Assembly: GCA_900169235.1 (NCBI GenBank)
Contig: FWCC01000164.1
Location: 186,001 to 250,000 of the forward strand
Reading direction: 5' to 3'
Source: Zarea fungicola
Lineage: Eukaryota; Ascomycota; Sordariomycetes; Hypocreales; Cordycipitaceae
Length of the DNA: 64,000 nt
Below the pieces are notes generated by a model, which saw only the letters and a program-made list of their open reading frames with translations, had not been told where the DNA came from and did not search any database. Shown piece after piece: positions 43,456 to 54,117 of this stretch. Position numbers and translations under genes: made by a program. Every line of letters starts with the position of its first letter. Within the stretch, counting starts at the first letter, position 1.

Positions 43456-44243
43456 TTATCCACTTGGCTGACCCGACTCTGGATTAACAATGGCTCGTGT
43501 CCTGCCAACCACAAGACGCATGCGAATGCAAGATTGCGCATAGATCGCAGTTCTTGATAATGACACCATCTTTGAGTTATAACTACAATACTCAATTGGC
43601 AACAAGAAGTCGCTAGTTTGGGTTTATGTCGACTTGCTGTGCTGTGAGAGAGGGCAGCCAGTACAGAGGTGCCTCGGCGCATTTAATATTGCACGCCGTG
43701 CTAACTAATGGTACCGCGCGTCCCCCGTCCAGGGTCCTAAGCCACATCTTGGCTTGGTTGAATCTGGCTGTAAGCCACGAATTTTAGGCAATGGATGACT
43801 CTTATGCACGGCTGACTTACTGAGGCAGCCTGAGCCGAAGAGGATAACATGAAGTCTCAAATCTGCATTAGTTGGATTGGTCAATGAATTTGAAACTATT
43901 TATAGACCGTGAGCGGCTTTTTGCGCCCCCGACTAGGTCTCCAATCTTCACGTTTCTATTTCTAGCCGACTCAAATAGCCACAGCACGTTATCTGACTGA
44001 CATGCATAGCAATCATGCTTTAAGCTTATAATAACGGTAATAGTACTAGTAGTATCATTCTTATTGGTGGTGGCTGTAGTGGGCGAGCCGTCCCGTTCCG
44101 CAGCCAGCATCCCGATTACTCCAAGGGCAATAGTTTAAGTACCAGTGCTCCTCCGCCCACAGGTAGTCAATTTTCTTGCTTCTTTCTACCATTTCACTTT
44201 CTATGGGCCATCCATACCATCACGAAAAGAAGACCCATGAATC
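43456..44243. other. Intergenic, no gene
   Basis: About 790 bp, including the promoter of the multi-pass glycoprotein gene. The 80-codon minus-strand frame at 43868 is low-complexity at its start and not supported. Confidence 0.55.
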
Positions 44244-46059
44244 ATGAAGTATGCCGAACTGGCTGCTACTCGCACAGGAGAAGGCGCATCATGGTCGGAC
44301 AAGCTTCTTGTTATCCCAGGGCTCATCCTTAGCAATGCACTGGCGCTGAGTCTACTTTTGCTGCATCATTTCAGATGGGTGAGCTCCACTCGCAGTGCAA
44401 CCTGGATAAGTCAAAATGGAACTGCGGTCGGCATAATTGTGCAGCTCATCTCACAGCTGATGGGGCTGGCAGCTACGCAGACAATATGTAGGTTCAGCTT
44501 GTCGCCACTTTGCACAACTGCCTCGTCCATAAATCTTACCGTATTACTATCAAGGCAGTTTAATTAGCCTACGCTCAAGAACAATTCTGGCCCGAAATGG
44601 CCTCCAGCTGCGAACCTTGAAGCTAATCAACGCCATCTATAATGCACGTATGGACTTTTCGCTGTCGCTTTGGCAGCTGCTCATCCTTTTGCCTTACCTC
44701 ACACTAACCTTAATTATCTCGGCTCTCTGGGCTGGTGCTTTGACGCCAGTCTTGACTACATCTTCATCCATTAGCTCAATATCTATTCCATCCTACAGCA
44801 ACTCAAGTCTCTTGACCGCAGGCCTTAGCTTCGTTGACAACGGAACATTTACGCAGACAACGCGGCTTGGCACGTTTACATTCATACCGGAGGCACATTT
44901 CCCGGGATTCATTCTCAATAACGCCCAGCAGGCATTCAATCCGTCTACAAACGTCAGCGTTCATCGGAAACTTGACGCATCTGGGTATCTGTACTCAACC
45001 AGGAGCTTTGGAGTGGGCTCCTCCGCGGGCTTGACGGATTCTTTCACCGACTCGGTTAAATCGTACAACTTTTCAGAGAACGGCCTGAGGGCACGAGTTA
45101 ACTGCATTTATAATGAGTCTACACAGTATAGGCTCGAACCAATGATAGCTCCATCAGGCTGGAGCCTTCGCGTCTATACCGCGTTCGGGCTTTTACCAAA
45201 CGGTGTCCAGTCTGTCTATGCTGCTGCTGGATTAGGCGACAGTGAAGTCATGGCAGTGACCGGGGGCAGCAATAATGGTACACATTACGTTGCCTTTGCG
45301 ACGATGCGCTCGACAAATTATCCATGGCTGTCAAAGATGCAGTGCCAAGTCTTCTATGAACCCACACGTTTCCTTGTGCGCGTCAACGTCACCGCCAAAT
45401 CAATTGCTGTTCAACCTGCGAGCAACGCGACTGTGCAGATCCCCAACCAAGACTTGCTCGCCAGAATTGCCACGTACAAGATTGGGCACCTTGGCTCCAT
45501 TTTCAGCTCCACGCAATTTACTTCGGTCATCGGCGACACATTTAATCGAAACATCGAAGCCGTCACCGACGCGCGAGGCGGGGGAAACGCAACTGCTTTG
45601 ACGGCAGTTTCTGTCTCCTTGGAATCAATGTTGGACAGCTTCCTCGAGGCGCTATCTTCCGCTCAGCTGCAGCTTGCGCGAAACTCGGCGAGTGCTGACG
45701 TACAAATGCAGTCACTGGCGTTTGCGTTTGGAAGCGAATCTTACATCTATGCTGTTTTTACCATTACTCTGGCTGCAACATTACTCTATCTTGGCGAGTT
45801 GGGCTGGACAAGGGCATGGGTTAACGCGCCCGCGTTTGACTTTGGCAAGATAGAGCATGTCATCATCGCCTCGTCGAGTGGGGGTAGCAACCTTGCGGAA
45901 AAGTCTAGGCAGATGGCTGAAAAGGGCTCAATTGGGAGGATGACTGTAACTTTGCTTGATCAAGAAAACTCATCGGCCTTGGTACTTCTGGAAGACGATT
46001 CCAACCCCCAGGCTCTAATGCACGAGTCTTGCGACAATGAAGATCCCGACACGAGTTAA
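44244..46059 (+). CDS. Fungal multi-pass membrane glycoprotein of unknown function
   Basis: Exons 44244-44487 and 44555-46059 (67-bp intron); 582 aa, ATG at 44244. I chose the acceptor at 44554 because it keeps the frame and gives QTICSLISLRSRTILARNG, as in related fungal proteins. Hydrophobic segments at about 22-40, 57-77, 115-135 and 475-495 flank a large central domain rich in NxS/T sites (NSS, NGT, NVS, NFS, NES). That domain therefore probably lies outside the cell or in the lumen. The C-terminal about 90 residues are polar and cytosolic. It resembles a large family of unnamed ascomycete proteins. It converges on the lipase gene (stops 176 bp apart). No function can be assigned. Confidence 0.75.
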
Positions 46060-46235
46060 ATTCAATAATGGCAGTTCTTTTCTTACTCAATTTATAGTTG
46101 AATATTTATCAATTCTGGTACTTGGTCCTGCAGCAACTGCTCTTTTCCTCATCGGCAAATTCCACCTTCTCTGGACTGTCTCCCAAATCCCGAACCCTGT
46201 GTGCATTTCGACTGCTTGACAAATCTTATCCACCG

Positions 46236-47609
46236 TCACGATCGTGTGCTGAGGTGCTTACGAACAAGATCAATAAAGTCGCTGAGTTGAGCGCTGCGAA
46301 ACAAATTCCATCCTGAAACATCAAAAAGAGACGAATCCACAGTCGTAGTTGAGCAATTCAAGGCTAGAGTCCTTTGCTCGAAAACGTTGTTCAGCCAAGA
46401 AAGGGCAGTTGGCGCGGCGAAAACAGTCATCGGACCATGGCTGGCCAAAGAATCACGGTAATACTGAACCATGGCGCCGTTCCTGCAGTAGTTATCAACA
46501 AGAGCATCGGCGTCTTGGTAGGAACTGACTTCATCCTTCATGCCCTTGTAGACAAACATTGGAATTTTAGGGGTCCTTTGCCCAAGAGAGTTCTCTTGCA
46601 TTATTTTTAAAATCGTAGGGTTCGTGTAGAAAACATCTGGATCCTTAAACATATCCAAAACATTTCTGTTTGCGAATTGAACGAGGTCTGCGAGGATGCA
46701 CTGGGAGTTTGCCCTGAAAAAAGCGTCCTTGAATGGGGGCAAGATCTGCTCCTCAATAATAGGGGCCAACTCCGGGTACTGATTCATCAAGCCAAGTGTT
46801 GCAGAAGGGATCAGCCCTGCCAACAGCCCTTTGTTAACAGTGGCCATAACTGTAGAAAGATTGGCAATGATGCCACCGACGGCGGCACCAGCGATCGTGA
46901 GCTCCGGTGCGTAGGTAGGCTGAATCTCTGCCGCCCACATGGTAGCGAGACTGCCTCCAGAGTAACCCCATATGGCAATTGTAGGGTTTTTATAGATTCC
47001 TGTAAAAGAGGTTGACGCTCTGGCGGCCCGGATACCATCAAGCACCGCCTGCCCGGCAAGGGCGTTGGCAAGGTAAGCTGAGCGCGGTCCAAGAAAGTCT
47101 GGCACAATCACGACCCAACCCATGCCGAGCGCCGCCTGTATGCAGAAAATCTCTTCTCCGGACACTTGGGTACCGTCATTCGCATGGCCTCTCTGTAAGC
47201 CATAAGATGGAGCGCAGTTGACATAGCTCGAGTCCGTGGCAATTTGGTACGAGAGTACTTTTGTGAAGTCGGCGTTATGCGGGACCAAGACAGTGAGAGC
47301 CGTCGCCGTTGCGCCTCCTAAGCTATCTGTAGTGCGGTAGAGAATATGGTGGCTGCTGACCAAATTGATAGGGTCGGAGGCATAGCCGGCGATACGATTT
47401 TGCGGTGACCGGTGGCGGATGATGGCGCCCGGTTCGTAGCTTGTAATATTCTCCGGAACTTTGTACCATGGATCAAGATTTGGCGCTATTGGCGTTGTTA
47501 AATTTGCCGCAATGCCTGATCCCTGACATTGAGTTGGCGATGCGAACGCCATGGGACACATTGCTGTGGCCCAGACGGCAATGTTGCGCGAGATTGAAGT
47601 TATCTGCAT
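46236..47609 (-). CDS. Secreted lipase (LIP family, PF03583 type)
   Basis: Single exon, 457 aa from the ATG at 47607-47609. This start gives a signal peptide (MQITSISRNIAVWATAMCPM... cleaved near AFASP). An upstream in-frame ATG at 47729 would bury it and is less likely. Alpha/beta-hydrolase with nucleophile Ser217 in IWGYSGGS, an acid residue around GMKDEVSSYQDAD and the catalytic His in SHGP. Sequences such as ALGMGWVVIVPDFLGP and RSAYLANALAGQAVLDGIRA are typical of the Candida LIP-like secretory lipases of fungi. Several N-glycosylation sites. Likely hydrolyses extracellular triacylglycerols or esters. Convergent with the preceding gene. Confidence 0.9.
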   Translation of the reverse strand: MQITSISRNIAVWATAMCPMAFASPTQCQGSGIAANLTTPIAPNLDPWYKVPENITSYEPGAIIRHRSPQNRIAGYASDPINLVSSHHILYRTTDSLGGATATALTVLVPHNADFTKVLSYQIATDSSYVNCAPSYGLQRGHANDGTQVSGEEIFCIQAALGMGWVVIVPDFLGPRSAYLANALAGQAVLDGIRAARASTSFTGIYKNPTIAIWGYSGGSLATMWAAEIQPTYAPELTIAGAAVGGIIANLSTVMATVNKGLLAGLIPSATLGLMNQYPELAPIIEEQILPPFKDAFFRANSQCILADLVQFANRNVLDMFKDPDVFYTNPTILKIMQENSLGQRTPKIPMFVYKGMKDEVSSYQDADALVDNYCRNGAMVQYYRDSLASHGPMTVFAAPTALSWLNNVFEQRTLALNCSTTTVDSSLFDVSGWNLFRSAQLSDFIDLVRKHLSTRS

Positions 47610-48419
47610 GGCTAAACGGACTTGGACTATAAAGACTGAAATAATTTCCGTAAATTTTAAGTTGGAAGTAGAGATTGTAAAACACGACCTCGGGAAACCA
47701 TCCCAGCTATATATGTAAACTTCAATCATAGTCAATGGCTTTAAGCAAACAAGTCAACCTCGGCAAGTGGAGTTACGGGAAGCGCATTGCGTACCGTTTG
47801 TTGAATTATTACGTATCTTAGTCTGGGGATGTCCTTGCACACGCTGGCCTAACGCAGTCAAAGTAGATCAACACCTAGCCACCGGCTCAACCTGGTGGAT
47901 CTTTGAATCGTGGAGAAGTCCAAGCGGGACGAAAAGACGAGCACGGAGTTCCATCGTGTATATTACTCCGCAAACTCCGCTATGTCGGATGGCTTTACTT
48001 TAGTTGTATTGCAATTTGGCTGTAGTATTACATGCATATAAACTGACCGTCTAAGTATCATCCAGAATGCAAGGAACTTTTATTGCTCTCATGGTGCAAG
48101 AGGTAGACGAAACAAAACTCGTGGCTTACACCTTAATCAAGAATAGTTCACTGTGGCTCATCTCGGCAGGTTATGGCGTCCGATCCCGACCCGCCGACAG
48201 CCCGGATTAAAACTTGGCCGGCTGAGCCCTCGTCGTTGCGCCAACAATAAAGTTTCCGCTGATTTCTATGAACGATTTTTCAGACACACAAAGCATGGCT
48301 CTTTCTGGTCAGCCCTCCCGCTACATTCCCTCCTTAGCCGAGGCAGGATATAATGGGGCAAGCTGAACTTGGATGTCTTCTGCATGTCGCCAATTGAACT
48401 TGCAGCCCTGGCCAGCACC
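47610..48419. other. Intergenic, no gene
   Basis: About 810 bp: lipase promoter, then the 3' flank of the Cys-rich membrane protein. Nothing recognised. Confidence 0.55.
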
Positions 48420-49604
48420 CTACCCACTCCTATACCTTGTGCTTTGAAGCGCAGTCCTATCGTCTGCAGGAAGCTCAGCTATAGGTATCGCTCGTTCTAG
48501 TGCCTCCACCCAGTTGGGCGGCCTCTGCATCTGCAGAGGGCTATTTCCATCCACTTCCGACGGGGCTATTGCTCCCCAGCCAGTGTTTGGAAATTGGGTT
48601 TCCCCTCGGGGTTGTGCAATTTCGAATGGAGTCATACGAAAATGTCTACTATCCAACTCAGACTTGCTTTCGGCTTGAGGACTATCGTTGTGCTCGATTT
48701 CCTGTATCGATATTCCGTGCCCCGGTTGTTGTTCCTGATTTTCCGCTGTCGTGGTTTGCGTTCGCCGCTTCCTGCGTCGTAACAGGATCAAGATGGGCAA
48801 CCCTATAAGAAAAAGCAGCACTATTCCACAACCAACGCCTATCCCAGCATAGGCACCAGTAGACAGGCCGCCAGAGGATTCCCTAGTCGCATTCACGGCG
48901 TCCGATTTCCTTTGTGCAAGCCGTATGATTTCGGCGAAAGCGACGTCTGTTTGGGCTGTTACTACAGAGGTTGTAGTATGCAGCGTGGTGGTAGAGCCTG
49001 ATTCGCATTTGGAGATGGTTCCCGTTATCGTTGCACCCTGTTGCGCAGTCGAATAGCAACCTCCAGCGCCGTCATCGCAATCATATCCGCTAACGTATTC
49101 AACAACGTCAGTAGCTTGATCAAGCACATGAAATTTCTGGAGCAGTATTCACCTCGGGCAGCATCCAATAGCCGTCTCGCCTGGACTAAGGAGTGACCAG
49201 ATACCACTTGGCGCTCCCGGTGGTAGAGGGAGATCGGTCTGTCTCGCCACTGCACAAGCTGTGGTATAGCCAGCGGGACATATGAGACCAGGTGAGTAGA
49301 AATGCACCGGCCCATATGGCGATGGTGGTGCTAGAGGATCCCAGCTGGTCCACTGATTCATATAGGACGCGAAGCCCGAAGGGAAGCATGATTCAGCGAG
49401 GATCGCCCGCTTAAAAACTGATGAAGTGACAGAACCGCTGGTGGAGTATTTCTCTAGTCTGCATTGTAACGTATTGGCCGGATGGCCGTACCAGCCATCG
49501 GTGTAATCATACCACAGCAAGGATGAGCAGTCGGACGGCCGAGTAAAGGTCGTGGTCAGAGGGCCAAGCTGGCTTCGAATACCAATGGAGGTTGTTGCTG
49601 ACAT
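48420..49604 (-). CDS. Single-pass Cys-rich membrane protein without signal peptide
   Basis: Exons 49153-49604 and 48420-49089 (63-bp intron); 373 aa, ATG at 49602-49604. The chosen splice joins AIGCCPSGYDCDDGAGGCYST, keeping a Cys spacing common in fungal proteins of this layout (GCCPSGY-x-C). N-terminal half: Cys- and aromatic-rich, with GPLTTTFTRPSDC at its start. A single strong membrane helix (about 215-240, GIVLLFLIGLPILILL) followed by RRRKRR fits an outside N-terminus and inside C-terminus. The tail of about 130 residues is polar and Pro-rich. No cleavable signal is seen, so insertion would depend on the internal helix. Similar unnamed proteins are frequent in Pezizomycotina. Possible cell-surface sensor. 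Confidence 0.75.
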
Positions 49605-51515
49605 GTTCAAGGACGAGACGGATATTTGGGTGTTGAGAAACGACTATGAATCAGAAGTGTAGTGTGAAGTCATTGATGGTAGGAGCTTGCATGTAGAAGC
49701 TAGTGTTATACCTTTTAGGAAAGGGGTGACCGAGCCAACTCTGCGCACACGACCTCGGGACGAAACGAAAGGCAACGACTTATTAGAGGGGCTGGTGACC
49801 GATCGAACTTTATTAGTAGCCAGTGTAATAGCTTCAGCTATATATGGCGTTGAGTTTTGTATTCCTTAGCAAGGTGGATCTGCTAGGCATTTATTGGGGG
49901 GGTTCGCAGACGATTGAATGAAAATTAACATGAACTGACTCGTTGTTCCTCGCCTATTACTGGCTGAAGCGGATACCACAATTGTTCAATGGCTCAGGGA
50001 TTGAAAGCCTGGACAAGGACTTGCAGAAGAGGCGTCAGTGAAATCAGCCAAGGCTTTCAGCACGAGTGTCAAGGCAGAACGGCACGTCCCCGAGCGAAGA
50101 GTTCTCAAAGATTTCGGCAGCTCTGATCGGAAATTGAGCCCTCACTCTTTTGTCGTTCTAATTTAGCTGGTCATAGATCGTTTTTTAATTAAAATTATCT
50201 GGACTGCATAGGTCTGACCTCGCGTGACTAGCTCGGTAATGCGACCGTCTGCTTTGGGCAAGGAGCGCGACAGCCTCATCCCGCCTGTCGGAAAATTTTC
50301 ATCCCTGGTATCCTCTGCTTAGTGAGCGGGACACGACGATGCAATTGCTGGCGACGGGGTTTGTTAGGACTTCACGCTGTTCTGCCGGTCCGTCTCTGCA
50401 CCATATAAGTCGCTGATTGCATTAGTAGCTGGCCTCCCAAAGAAGGCATAGCAAGTGGTACGTTCGTCAAAAGTAAGATATAAAAGAAGGCCAGGCAGGC
50501 GGCAGTTAGACTGAAGCCTCCATGGAGAAAGTTCTGAAGATCATGAAGCATGGCGTTTTACTACCTACAGGTAGAAGAGATGACCGCCAATTGCCCCCGT
50601 ATCGCGGCCTTCTCACAAGCCGATTACCGTTAGCTTTGCGAGCCAGGCTGTTAGCTTAGGCCAGATTCAGCTGTTCCAGAGTAGTAACCGACTAGGGTCT
50701 ACCAACGGCGGAAAAGTTAGTCCAAAGTACAATTCTGTCGCCTACTAGTTAGTGCTGATGTTTGCTACACTAATAATGACAATGAGCCATCCAACTTTGA
50801 AGTCCACCAATCCATTCTACCTTTGTACGAACCCTGAACTTGGCGGCGCCACTGCCACGATTTTGCCCAATGCAGTTAATGCCGAGCCTCCACCTCCAAC
50901 TTGCTCGTTCAAATAGTTATCCACTTCATGTCAGAACCTCTAGACAGCTTTCCGCCTTTTTATTAGTCGAGAATGTTAGCGACGCCACTGGATCTCATAC
51001 TTTCTCTTTTCGACAAGGCTACCGGGGTGGGCGGCATTGCATTCCACACCAAGGGAACGGGTCGGGCCTGCTACTCTTGAGGCTAGTGTTGCCAATCTTC
51101 CAATTAGGGTTAATAACAAGTTTGCAGAACGCGGGCCAGAGCCGAGAGCAGTCGCGGAGCGGTAAGCTTTGGCTGCTCGCTCAGCTGCGGCTGAGAATAA
51201 CAATGTCGAGGTCCATAGTTAATTCCTCTGTGATTCAAATGCAAGGCTGACTGGGACAGAGTGCAAGGCGCGGAAAGTGGGCGTGAACCGATGAAGTGTT
51301 GCAGTAACTGGAGATTTCGGCATGCTTTGTAAAAGTTATACATCTGGCGCGCCCGGCTCCTCACATCTGCTCATCACTGACGACTGCGTCCGCTATTTTT
51401 CACCAAATTGAACTGCTTTTAACAACAGGTACGATTAACTCGCTCATTTCTCTCGCTGTGTTTTCTTAGAACGTACTCCTTTTAACTCGATTTGCCGCAT
51501 AGCACCCGGTACACA
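49605..51515. other. Intergenic, about 1.9 kb, no supported gene
   Basis: I read both strands for domains and splice-linked frames and found none. Overlapping frames at 50840-51360 occur on both strands with no domain. No copy of the repeats found elsewhere was recognised. Confidence 0.5.
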
Positions 51516-52046
51516 ATGCACGTCTTAACCTACATGCTCACCGTAGCCGCTATGGCTGACCAAACAATCTTGATTGCTCATGGCAAGATATACAAACCCA
51601 AGGCACCTATGGGCAGCCTCTCGTCGGACTTGGTGCGCCATGAGTCCGCGGTTACTTCCCACGAGCGCCGGTCTGGCTGCGGTCCCGTTGAGAAGAAATG
51701 CAACGGAGACTGCGTTTTTGAAGGAGATGTTTGCTGCGACGGTTTCTTCTGCCAGTCTATGGAAACATGTATGGATAACGGCGGTTGTTGCCCGCTTAGC
51801 CCCTTTGGCAGCGATTGCTCCGATTCTAGCTCAAGTTCGGCCAGCTGCAGAAGCGGCGAGGAGCACTGCGGCTCAAAATGCATGCCTGCGGGCAGCGTCT
51901 GCTGCACCGATTCGCCCGGTTATTACTGTCCTGCAGGCACTAGGTGTAGTGGCAAGAAGTGTCTCGAAAGCAGGAGTGGTGATGCGAGCGTCGCTGATGC
52001 GCAGGTTGCGGCCGTCGTTGTTGCATTGGTGGCTGCGGTTCTGTAG
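51516..52046 (+). CDS. Small Cys-rich, probably GPI-anchored secreted protein
   Basis: Single exon, 176 aa, ATG at 51516. A short hydrophobic start (MHVLTYMLTVAAMA) is a plausible but weak signal peptide. Residues about 55-145 carry some twenty Cys in repeated CxxxC and CC spacing (CNGDCVFEGDVCCDGFFC; CGSKCMPAGSVCCTDSPG), as in small cystine-rich fungal secreted proteins. The C-terminus SGDASVADAQ followed by AAVVVALVAAVL fits a GPI signal. The last 25 codons and the 3' flank are duplicated at 53767. Function unknown; a surface or effector-like role is possible but unproven. Confidence 0.75.
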   Translation: MHVLTYMLTVAAMADQTILIAHGKIYKPKAPMGSLSSDLVRHESAVTSHERRSGCGPVEKKCNGDCVFEGDVCCDGFFCQSMETCMDNGGCCPLSPFGSDCSDSSSSSASCRSGEEHCGSKCMPAGSVCCTDSPGYYCPAGTRCSGKKCLESRSGDASVADAQVAAVVVALVAAVL

Positions 52047-52132
52047 CAGTGCAAGTGTGCATGATCCTGAAATGAATACATTCAAGCGAGCGGATTACTA
52101 TTCCAATCTATCATAAAACATCAAATTTGTTA
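51970..52132 (+). repeat. Duplicated 3' end of the Cys-rich GPI gene (copy 1)
   Basis: Near-identical to 53767-53919, sharing GCAGGAGTGGTGATGCGAGC and the sequence through the stop codon into the 3' flank (ATCCTGAAAT...AAAACATCAAA). Divergence is modest with a small deletion in copy 2. Confidence 0.85.
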
Positions 52133-52270
52133 ACACAAATGCGTCCCACTTTAATTTGCCAACTCACAAGCAGCCACACAAACTTTATTTAAAGTGAAAG
52201 TCACCCACCTAACGCAATATTCGTCGCCGCATCATTCATCGCCGCACAATCAATTATACCGTCTTGCAGA

Positions 52271-53554
52271 ATGAACGATCCAAGTGCAGCCGGGCTCTAT
52301 GATGCCCTTGGCACCTTTTTACAGGGAAACCCATCCGCTGTGGATAAACAAGCCCTTAAACGGTACCTGGAGTCGAACCCGTTTCGTGCCGACTACTCAA
52401 TAATTCTTCCATTGGATGAGCTTGAGCGGAAGCTGGAAGCCATTAATAGAATGAAGACTACTTTCGAATATGAGACTGGCCGGCCATTTCAACGTGTACA
52501 GTTCGCTGTACTCCTTGCAGCACCGTTAGGTTTGTTGGAAGAAATGTCACATTTTTCTAGCAATCTTGTCTACCGTGCTGCGGATTTCTTAGAATGGTGT
52601 ATGTATTAAATCACTCCCATGGCATTAGCATACACAGTATTACTAAATTCTTCATCATACTACAGACACCCAATCAAGTACCCTTGGTGTAGAAGCCACC
52701 CTACCCCGCCCTGCATCCTCTACAGGGACTGGATCGACTTCACGAAATGAGACGCAGCGAAAGTTGGTAAGCCTTTATTTTAAACTCTTCACCTTTAATA
52801 GCTAAGGCTAATATAATAAATACTATAATAGTGCCTTGATAGGGATGGCAGGAAATGTCTACTTACGCATACCCCCTTCCCTGAAGTATGCCACATTATC
52901 CCATTCTCCGTGAACGCCCATCCGGGTAATATTGATCGCCAGATGGACTTTATAGACCATGTAAAGCTCTATCTTGACTCGACTGAACGTCACCTCTTTA
53001 GGCAACTACAAATCTTTAGTGGCCCACGAGGCGCAGATAAAGCATGGAACTTGCTGTCCCTAAGTCCGGTAATGCACAACTGGTGGTCAAAATCGCTCTT
53101 TGGGCTTAAAGTTTGTGGATATCGACCTTCCTCCAACGACAAATCCACTATTACACTACAATTTCATTGGCTTCAACAAAACGCGCTTCTTGGGGTAGAT
53201 GTTGTTCAGGCCACAAGAGACGAAATTGAGCGAATGATTGCAGTTGACTATACGTCAGGTGGAAGTCGCTGTGTTGATACAAATGAGGCCACCGGCCGGA
53301 AACTTCAAACCGGTGATTGCATTGAGATTGAGATGAAGCATGATGAAATCAAAAACATGGCCTGTATGCTCAAACTCGTGTGGCACCTGAATCTAGCGGT
53401 GCGGCTACGGGGACAGGCGCCGGTGCCTGACAATTATGAGGATGACGACCAAGATGATCAGGAAGATCAAGGAGTTTTTGCACAAGAGGCTGATCCTGGG
53501 TTGCTGGACTGGCTGCATGACGTCGATGCACAGAGAAATCTTCAGCGCAAGTAG
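52271..53554 (+). CDS. HNH-nuclease-domain protein
   Basis: Exons 52271-52598, 52666-52766 and 52832-53554; 383 aa, ATG at 52271, phases agree. N-terminal about 110 residues are helical and unplaced. The spliced middle gives CLDRDGRKCLLTHTPFPEVC followed by HIIPFSVN, the zinc/His block of the fungal HNH_2 (PF13391-type) domain. The later NLLSLSPVMHNWWSKSLFGL corresponds to the conserved Asn/His helix. An acidic run (EDDDQDDQEDQ) precedes the C-terminus. Such genes are numerous in some ascomycetes and their role is unknown; nuclease activity is inferred from family. It lies between the Cys-rich GPI gene and an orphan copy of that gene's 3' end. Confidence 0.82.
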
Positions 53555-54117
53555 GAAGCCCCGCTAAGATCTCCCGCTGACCTTGCAGAAAACATGCGAC
53601 CTCCAAGGCCAGATGCCCCATCTACGGACAAGCTGGCAGAGGTATCTGCTGTCACGGCGGCGACAGTGACAGGGACAGAGACAGCTCAGCAAGAAGACAC
53701 TGAGGTGTCTCAGCAGTCCAAGCAGCTCCCTCTCCGATCTATTGGCAATATTCAACGTGGTTGAAGGCAGGAGTGGTGATGCGAGCGTCGCTGATGCGCG
53801 GGTTGCGGCCGTCGTTTTCGCACTGCTGGCTGCGGTTCTGTAAGAGTCATGATCCTGAAATAAATACAATCAAGCGAGTGGAGTGCTATGCCAATTTATT
53901 ATAAAACATCAAAATTGTTGCCGGGTACGCGCATAACAGGGTGCCGGTTGTGAAGCTATTTCAACGTGCAGGGCATTACCTGGCCAATTTTTGTTGGCAG
54001 GTGGCACAGTAGGAAGAAGTTCTGCAGAAAACACGAGTTGATGAAATGATCTAGCGGCTTGGAATGCCTGACTTGTTTGCTCTAGTTTAATATAGTACCC
54101 GCTGCTCTAAAAAAATA
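53555..54117. other. Intergenic with orphan GPI-gene tail; no intact gene
   Basis: Holds the duplicated GPI-gene 3' end (53767-53919) and the 3' flank of the AtuA-like gene. The plus-strand frame entering the tail is open for some distance, but it lacks the Cys-rich domain and a signal peptide. Confidence 0.55.
53767..53919 (+). pseudogene. Orphan duplicated 3' end of the Cys-rich GPI gene (copy 2)
   Basis: Copy of 51970-52132. Its frame still reads RSGDASVADARVAAVVF and ends in a stop codon, so the GPI-signal peptide is intact at protein level. The Cys-rich body and start are missing. It suggests a tandem duplication later broken or overwritten on its 5' side. Confidence 0.75.

Noticed and set aside
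43868..44110. 80-codon minus-strand frame rich in Thr/Asn
   Set aside because: Low-complexity start, no conserved motif, and it falls within the probable promoter of the plus-strand glycoprotein gene.
47610..47729. Upstream ATG at 47729 as the lipase start
   Set aside because: It would place about 40 residues before the signal peptide. ATG 47609 gives a standard secreted protein.
49112..49152. A 38-nt intron in the Cys-rich membrane protein gene
   Set aside because: Too short for fungal splicing, and it does not restore the Cys pattern. The 63-bp intron 49090-49152 gives CCPSGYDC in frame.
50840..51364. Overlapping frames of 75-136 codons on both strands
   Set aside because: No domain, signal peptide, splice logic or repeat homology; treated as chance open frames.
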